From: Hahella sp018986435
GTDB lineage: Bacteria > Pseudomonadota > Gammaproteobacteria > Pseudomonadales > Oleiphilaceae
Reading direction: 5' to 3'
Assembly (NCBI RefSeq): GCF_050749805.1
Contig: NZ_CP192738.1
Span: 3,906,001 to 3,970,000, forward strand
Length of the DNA: 64,000 nt
Shown: positions 60,721 to 64,000 of the stretch, piece after piece
How the letters are laid out: the number at the start of each line of letters is the position of its first letter
Numbering within the stretch: the first letter of the stretch is position 1
Notes under the pieces: model-generated
What the model was told of the DNA's origin: nothing
The model's database searches: none
What the model saw: the letters and a program-made list of their open reading frames with translations, nothing else
Translations under genes and position numbers: made by a program

Positions 60721-61077
60721 ATGAACATCACTGAATATTCTTGCAACGATTATCTCGTCATCGCGCTGGATGGGACTTTTGACGCTAATGCGGTGCAGCA
60801 TTGCCGCGAGCAGTTGGAGGAGTCGGCTTTGAATCATGTTGGCGGAGTCGCTTTTGATTTGAGCGATGTGTCTTTCATGGATTCTTCCGGCATCGGCGCG
60901 TTGGTTTTCATCTATAAGCAGCTGCACGCCAACCGTCGGCAGATGGCGCTGGTGGGGTTGCAGGGGCAGCCGCAGCGGTTGGCGACGTTGTTGCGGATCG
61001 ACCGCACCATTCTGTCTTTTGACACCATGAAAAGCTTTATCGCCTTGCAGCAACCTGCGCAGGAGCAGCGGGCATGA
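60721..61077 (+). CDS. STAS-domain protein (anti-sigma-antagonist type, SypA-like)
   Basis: 118 residues forming one STAS domain: YLVIALDGTFDANAVQHCREQLEE, GGVAFDLSDVSFMDSSGIGALVFIYKQLHANRRQMALVGLQGQPQRLATLLRID. The phosphorylatable Ser is in MDSSGIG. In V. fischeri SypA has this form and is controlled by phosphorylation through SypE to switch biofilm formation. GGGGACG precedes the ATG. Overlaps the next gene by 4 bp (ATGA). Confidence 0.92.
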   Translation: MNITEYSCNDYLVIALDGTFDANAVQHCREQLEESALNHVGGVAFDLSDVSFMDSSGIGALVFIYKQLHANRRQMALVGLQGQPQRLATLLRIDRTILSFDTMKSFIALQQPAQEQRA

Positions 61078-61910
61078 GACGCGCCCGTCTGCTGATCCTG
61101 GGAGCGGGTCTGTGCGCCCTCGCCGGCTGTCAGAGCTGGCCGGAGGAAGGCAAAGGCGGCGCGGCGGAAATCCGCAGCGGCGAGGTGCAGCGTTATCATC
61201 AGATCAGTTTCAAGCCGGATCAGGACAGTCTCGCCAAACAGGCCCAGTTGGAAAAGCTGGAGCTGGATGCGCTGACTTTGCTGGGGGGTGACTATTGCAT
61301 TCCCGCCCAGCTTAAAACGCTTAGACAACGCCTAAATCGCGCATTCAGAGAGCTGGATGCGGGGCTGTTGCCGGACGCTTACAACAGTCTGGCGATTCTG
61401 CACAAAGAGACGAAAAGCGCCAACGCCCAGCTGGCTTACCTCAACGAACACACCACCTGCGCGGTCGCCGGCGACCATGATGGCTCTGACTCAACCTTGA
61501 ACGGCTTTCCCATGCTGGTGCATTTTGATGTAAACCAGTCGGAATTGTCAGAGGGATATCAGGGCTATCTCACCCGTTTATCCGCTTACCTGCTGGGAGA
61601 CGACTCTGTCTCTATCGAACTGATTGGACACACGGACCAGCGTGGCGAAAACGACGCCAACCAGCGTCTGGCCCAGGCCCGCGCCAAGGCGGTTGCGGCG
61701 TTTCTGGCGCAACAAGGGGTGGCGCAGACGCGCATCCAGATCCGAGCCGAGGGCGAAGAACAGACGTTGTTGCAGGACGCGGACAGCCACTCCCATGGCT
61801 TCAATCGTCGGGTGGAAATCTACCTCAATCGCCAGCAACAACGCGGCGCAATATCAACGCCCATTCCCCAGCGCGATTGGGAGTCCCATTTACAGGGACG
61901 CTACCTCTAA
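61074..61910 (+). CDS. OmpA-family outer-membrane lipoprotein (SypB-like)
   Basis: 278 residues. RLLILGAGLCALAGCQSWPEE is a lipoprotein signal with LAGC lipobox. The middle is helical (LRQRLNRAFRELDAGLLPDAYNSLAILHKE). The C-terminal OmpA domain (about 135-255) has MLVHFDVNQSELSEGYQGYLTRLSAYLL, IELIGHTDQRGENDANQRLAQARAKAVAAFL and ADSHSHGFNRRVEIYL, keeping the peptidoglycan-binding D and R. It probably anchors the export machinery to the cell wall. Coupled by overlap to the STAS gene. Confidence 0.93.
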   Translation: MRRARLLILGAGLCALAGCQSWPEEGKGGAAEIRSGEVQRYHQISFKPDQDSLAKQAQLEKLELDALTLLGGDYCIPAQLKTLRQRLNRAFRELDAGLLPDAYNSLAILHKETKSANAQLAYLNEHTTCAVAGDHDGSDSTLNGFPMLVHFDVNQSELSEGYQGYLTRLSAYLLGDDSVSIELIGHTDQRGENDANQRLAQARAKAVAAFLAQQGVAQTRIQIRAEGEEQTLLQDADSHSHGFNRRVEIYLNRQQQRGAISTPIPQRDWESHLQGRYL

Positions 61911-61928
61911 AACAGGACCCGGATCACT

Positions 61929-64000
61929 ATGGCAAGTCAAACGCACCCTATCATCCCTCATTCGATCAGAAAGTCTGAGCAAGGCGCTCGCCTGACGCGG
62001 TTGACTATTTGGCTGACGGCGCTGATCGGAATACTGCTGACTTGCCGCCACGTAGGCGCTGAAGAGACGGCTGCTCCGTTACAACCGGGTGATCAACTCT
62101 ATCTGGGACTGACGGGCGAACAGGCGTTCAATCGTAACTTCCCTGTGGATCGCGAGGGACGCATTCTGCTGCCGGAAGCCGGCCCGGTGAAAATCGCCGG
62201 ACAATCGCTGAGCGCCGCGACGCAGATGATCCAGCTGGCGCTGGGACAGGTTTATCGGGATGTGGAGCGCCTGCAGGTGACTCTGGCGGAACGCAATCTC
62301 ATCATTGACGTTTCCGGCTATGTGGAGAACCCCGGCAGCGTGCTGACGCCCATCGCCGGCGACGTGCAAACCGCTATCACCCTGGCGGGCGGACTGCTGC
62401 CCGGCGCGCAACTGGACCGCATGCAGATTCAACGGGGCGACGACATCATCTACTTCAGCTACAAGGCGTACCTGGACTCCGGCGACCGCTCCAGCCTGCC
62501 GCCACTGCGCTCTCTGGATCGCCTGTTTATTCCCGCTTCGCCGCTGATTGGCAATGTGCAGATCGACTTTGACGCGCAAACCCTGGCGGCCAGCGGCGAC
62601 GCCAGCGACGACCGTCAGGCGGTGCGCATCTTCGGCGAAGTGAAAAGTCCGGGACGCTTCAATTACGAGCCGGATTACAGCGTCATCGACGCCATCATGC
62701 GCGCAGGCGGCGTGACCCGCTACGCCGCGGTCGAACAGATCAAAATCATCTCGGACAGCGCTCCATACAACTTCAATCTCAAGCGCTATCTGGAAAGCGG
62801 CGACGCGTCGCTGCTGCCGCAACTGAAGCCCAACTCCACCATTTTCGTGCCCATCCAGCAGGACGAAATCAAAGCCGGCGCTAATGTGGTCTACGTGATG
62901 GGCGAGGTGTTCAAACCCGGCGCTTTTGAAGGCAAGCCCGGGGCAACACTGCTGGACATCATGGCCAACGCCGGCGGTCCCACCCGCTTCGCCGAATCGC
63001 GGCAGATTCGCATCCTTAAGGCGGACGGCGCGGTGATTCCCTTCGACCTGCAAGCCTATACGGAAGGCGTCAGTCGCGTCGCCCTGCCGGAAGTGGCGCC
63101 GGGAGACGCGGTTTTCGTACCGGAAAAAACCGACGTCAACGAAGCCTCCTGGTTGAAAACGCCACCGGATCGCGCCGTGGAAATCATCGGTCAGGTCTAC
63201 AATCCCGGCCGCTTTGAATGGTCCGACGAGATGACCCTGATGGACCTGCTGGGACACGCCCAAGGCCCTACCGCCCGCGCCGATATCGCCAACATCAAAA
63301 TCATGCGTCGCAGCGGCGATAAAGTCCTGTCCAGCACCTTCAACCTGGACCGCTTCATCAAATACGGCGGCGACCTGAGCGAGATTCCACAACTCGACGC
63401 GGGAACCTCCGTGATCATTCCGGAACTGCCGCAAGATCCTTCGGACAACAAAGCGCAATGGGTGCGTCAGGCGAAAGAGAATTCCATCTACATCATGGGT
63501 CAGGTGGGCGCTCCCGGTCGCTATATGTTCAATGAAGAGATGACCTTTCTCGACATTCTTTCCGCGGCGGACGGTCCCAATGGCTCGGCGGACATCCACA
63601 ACATTCGCGTGGTGCATCGGGACGGCGCTCAGGCGCGCATTTCCAAGCTCAACCTGGCGCTTTACTTTGAAACCGGCGATCAGACCCTGCTGCCCGTGGT
63701 CAAACCCGGCGATTCCATCTTCGTGCCGGAAAAAGACCGTAACTGGCTGGAGGAAAGCAAAGAGAACACCGTGAGAGTGCTGGGCTCCGTCAACAAACCC
63801 GGACGCTACCGCTTCAGCGACGACATGACCGTGCTGGACCTGCTGGCCCAGGCGGGCGGCGCCACCGCCAGCGCCTATATCGAGCGCATTGTGGTGGTGA
63901 ATACCTCCTGCTGCGCCGACAGCGCCAGCAGCTTCGATCTGGAAAGCTTTGTAAAGGAGCCGGACATGAGCAAGCTGCCGGTGCTGCGCCCCGGAGACAC
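61929..64000 (+). CDS. Multi-SLBB polysaccharide export protein (SypC/Wza-like), runs off window
   Basis: Open for at least 690 residues with no stop before the window end. Begins MASQTHPIIPHSIRKSEQ, hydrophobic LTIWLTALIGILLTC (about 28-42), then a poly-export domain (LQPGDQLYLGLTGEQAFNRNF, residues ~55-125). Six SLBB-type modules follow, marked by VSGYVENPG (~128), IFGEVKSPG (~232), VMGEVFKPG (~322), IIGQVYNPG (~418), IMGQVGAPG (~520) and VLGSVNKPG (~616), about 90-104 residues apart. Typical Wza has two SLBB domains in about 380 residues. It should form an outer-membrane or periplasmic export channel for the polysaccharide. 18 bp after the OmpA gene. Confidence 0.92.
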   Translation, partial: MASQTHPIIPHSIRKSEQGARLTRLTIWLTALIGILLTCRHVGAEETAAPLQPGDQLYLGLTGEQAFNRNFPVDREGRILLPEAGPVKIAGQSLSAATQMIQLALGQVYRDVERLQVTLAERNLIIDVSGYVENPGSVLTPIAGDVQTAITLAGGLLPGAQLDRMQIQRGDDIIYFSYKAYLDSGDRSSLPPLRSLDRLFIPASPLIGNVQIDFDAQTLAASGDASDDRQAVRIFGEVKSPGRFNYEPDYSVIDAIMRAGGVTRYAAVEQIKIISDSAPYNFNLKRYLESGDASLLPQLKPNSTIFVPIQQDEIKAGANVVYVMGEVFKPGAFEGKPGATLLDIMANAGGPTRFAESRQIRILKADGAVIPFDLQAYTEGVSRVALPEVAPGDAVFVPEKTDVNEASWLKTPPDRAVEIIGQVYNPGRFEWSDEMTLMDLLGHAQGPTARADIANIKIMRRSGDKVLSSTFNLDRFIKYGGDLSEIPQLDAGTSVIIPELPQDPSDNKAQWVRQAKENSIYIMGQVGAPGRYMFNEEMTFLDILSAADGPNGSADIHNIRVVHRDGAQARISKLNLALYFETGDQTLLPVVKPGDSIFVPEKDRNWLEESKENTVRVLGSVNKPGRYRFSDDMTVLDLLAQAGGATASAYIERIVVVNTSCCADSASSFDLESFVKEPDMSKLPVLRPGD

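Noticed and set aside
62079..63617. Long minus-strand open frame of 512 codons over the export gene
   Set aside because: It is antisense to the SLBB repeats, whose motifs are unmistakable on the plus strand; its translation is compositionally odd and has no start signal.

Overview
The window looks like a chromosomal segment of a marine gammaproteobacterium. Moderate GC, a copper-type RND efflux operon, a laminarin-degrading enzyme, secreted proteases, DsdA and a Wzx/Wzy exopolysaccharide locus together suggest Hahella or a close relative. That placement is inference from gene content, not from a marker gene. No rRNA, tRNA, CRISPR array, integrase or transposase was seen.

Layout. 1-2489 (minus): end of a CusCB-type heavy-metal efflux operon. 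2833-4389: secreted M28 aminopeptidase. 4816-6453: AT-rich accessory patch with a DUF5343 gene translationally coupled to an Rx4H HEPN gene, followed by a SymE-like toxin. 6696-23940: mixed small genes, many unknown, plus CHMI, DUF2750, alpha/beta hydrolases, two AraC regulators, a lone DnaB-like ATPase, RimJ-like, ArsM-like, TPR and GST proteins. 24002-32550: a large GH16-CBM6-EEP fusion behind a LacI-type palindrome, an Mpo1-like protein, a subtilisin with P-domains and an EAL-HDOD protein. 32681-36018: VanZ-like protein, GT4 and a REC-GGDEF diguanylate cyclase. 36019-39426: repeat-rich stretch with two intact Imm11 paralogues, the remnant of a third, and a 239-bp tandem array built from paired inverted REP elements.

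39427-53524 is an exopolysaccharide locus in two divergent arms. The minus arm encodes an asparagine-synthase-like protein, GT4, Wzx flippase, Wzy/ligase and GT2. The plus arm encodes hexapeptide acyltransferase, GT, lipoprotein, Wzz/GumC, GT4, GT2 and priming sugar transferase. After a 7-kb accessory interval (53554-60414: SUKH and other orphan immunity-like genes, LysR-dsdA pair, REPs, a TIKI-like protein), a second plus-strand operon starts: STAS, OmpA-like lipoprotein and a very long multi-SLBB export protein that runs off the end.

The gene order STAS-OmpA-export and acyltransferase-GT-Wzz-GT-GT-sugar transferase matches the sypABC and sypMNOPQR blocks of the Vibrio fischeri symbiosis polysaccharide locus. 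Sigma-54 -24/-12 elements stand in front of both blocks (60664-60680 near-perfect, 46422-46438 good). The best-supported discovery here is therefore a rearranged, RpoN-controlled syp-like locus split by an immunity-gene island. The best candidate for an undescribed defence or toxin module is the DUF5343-HEPN pair.
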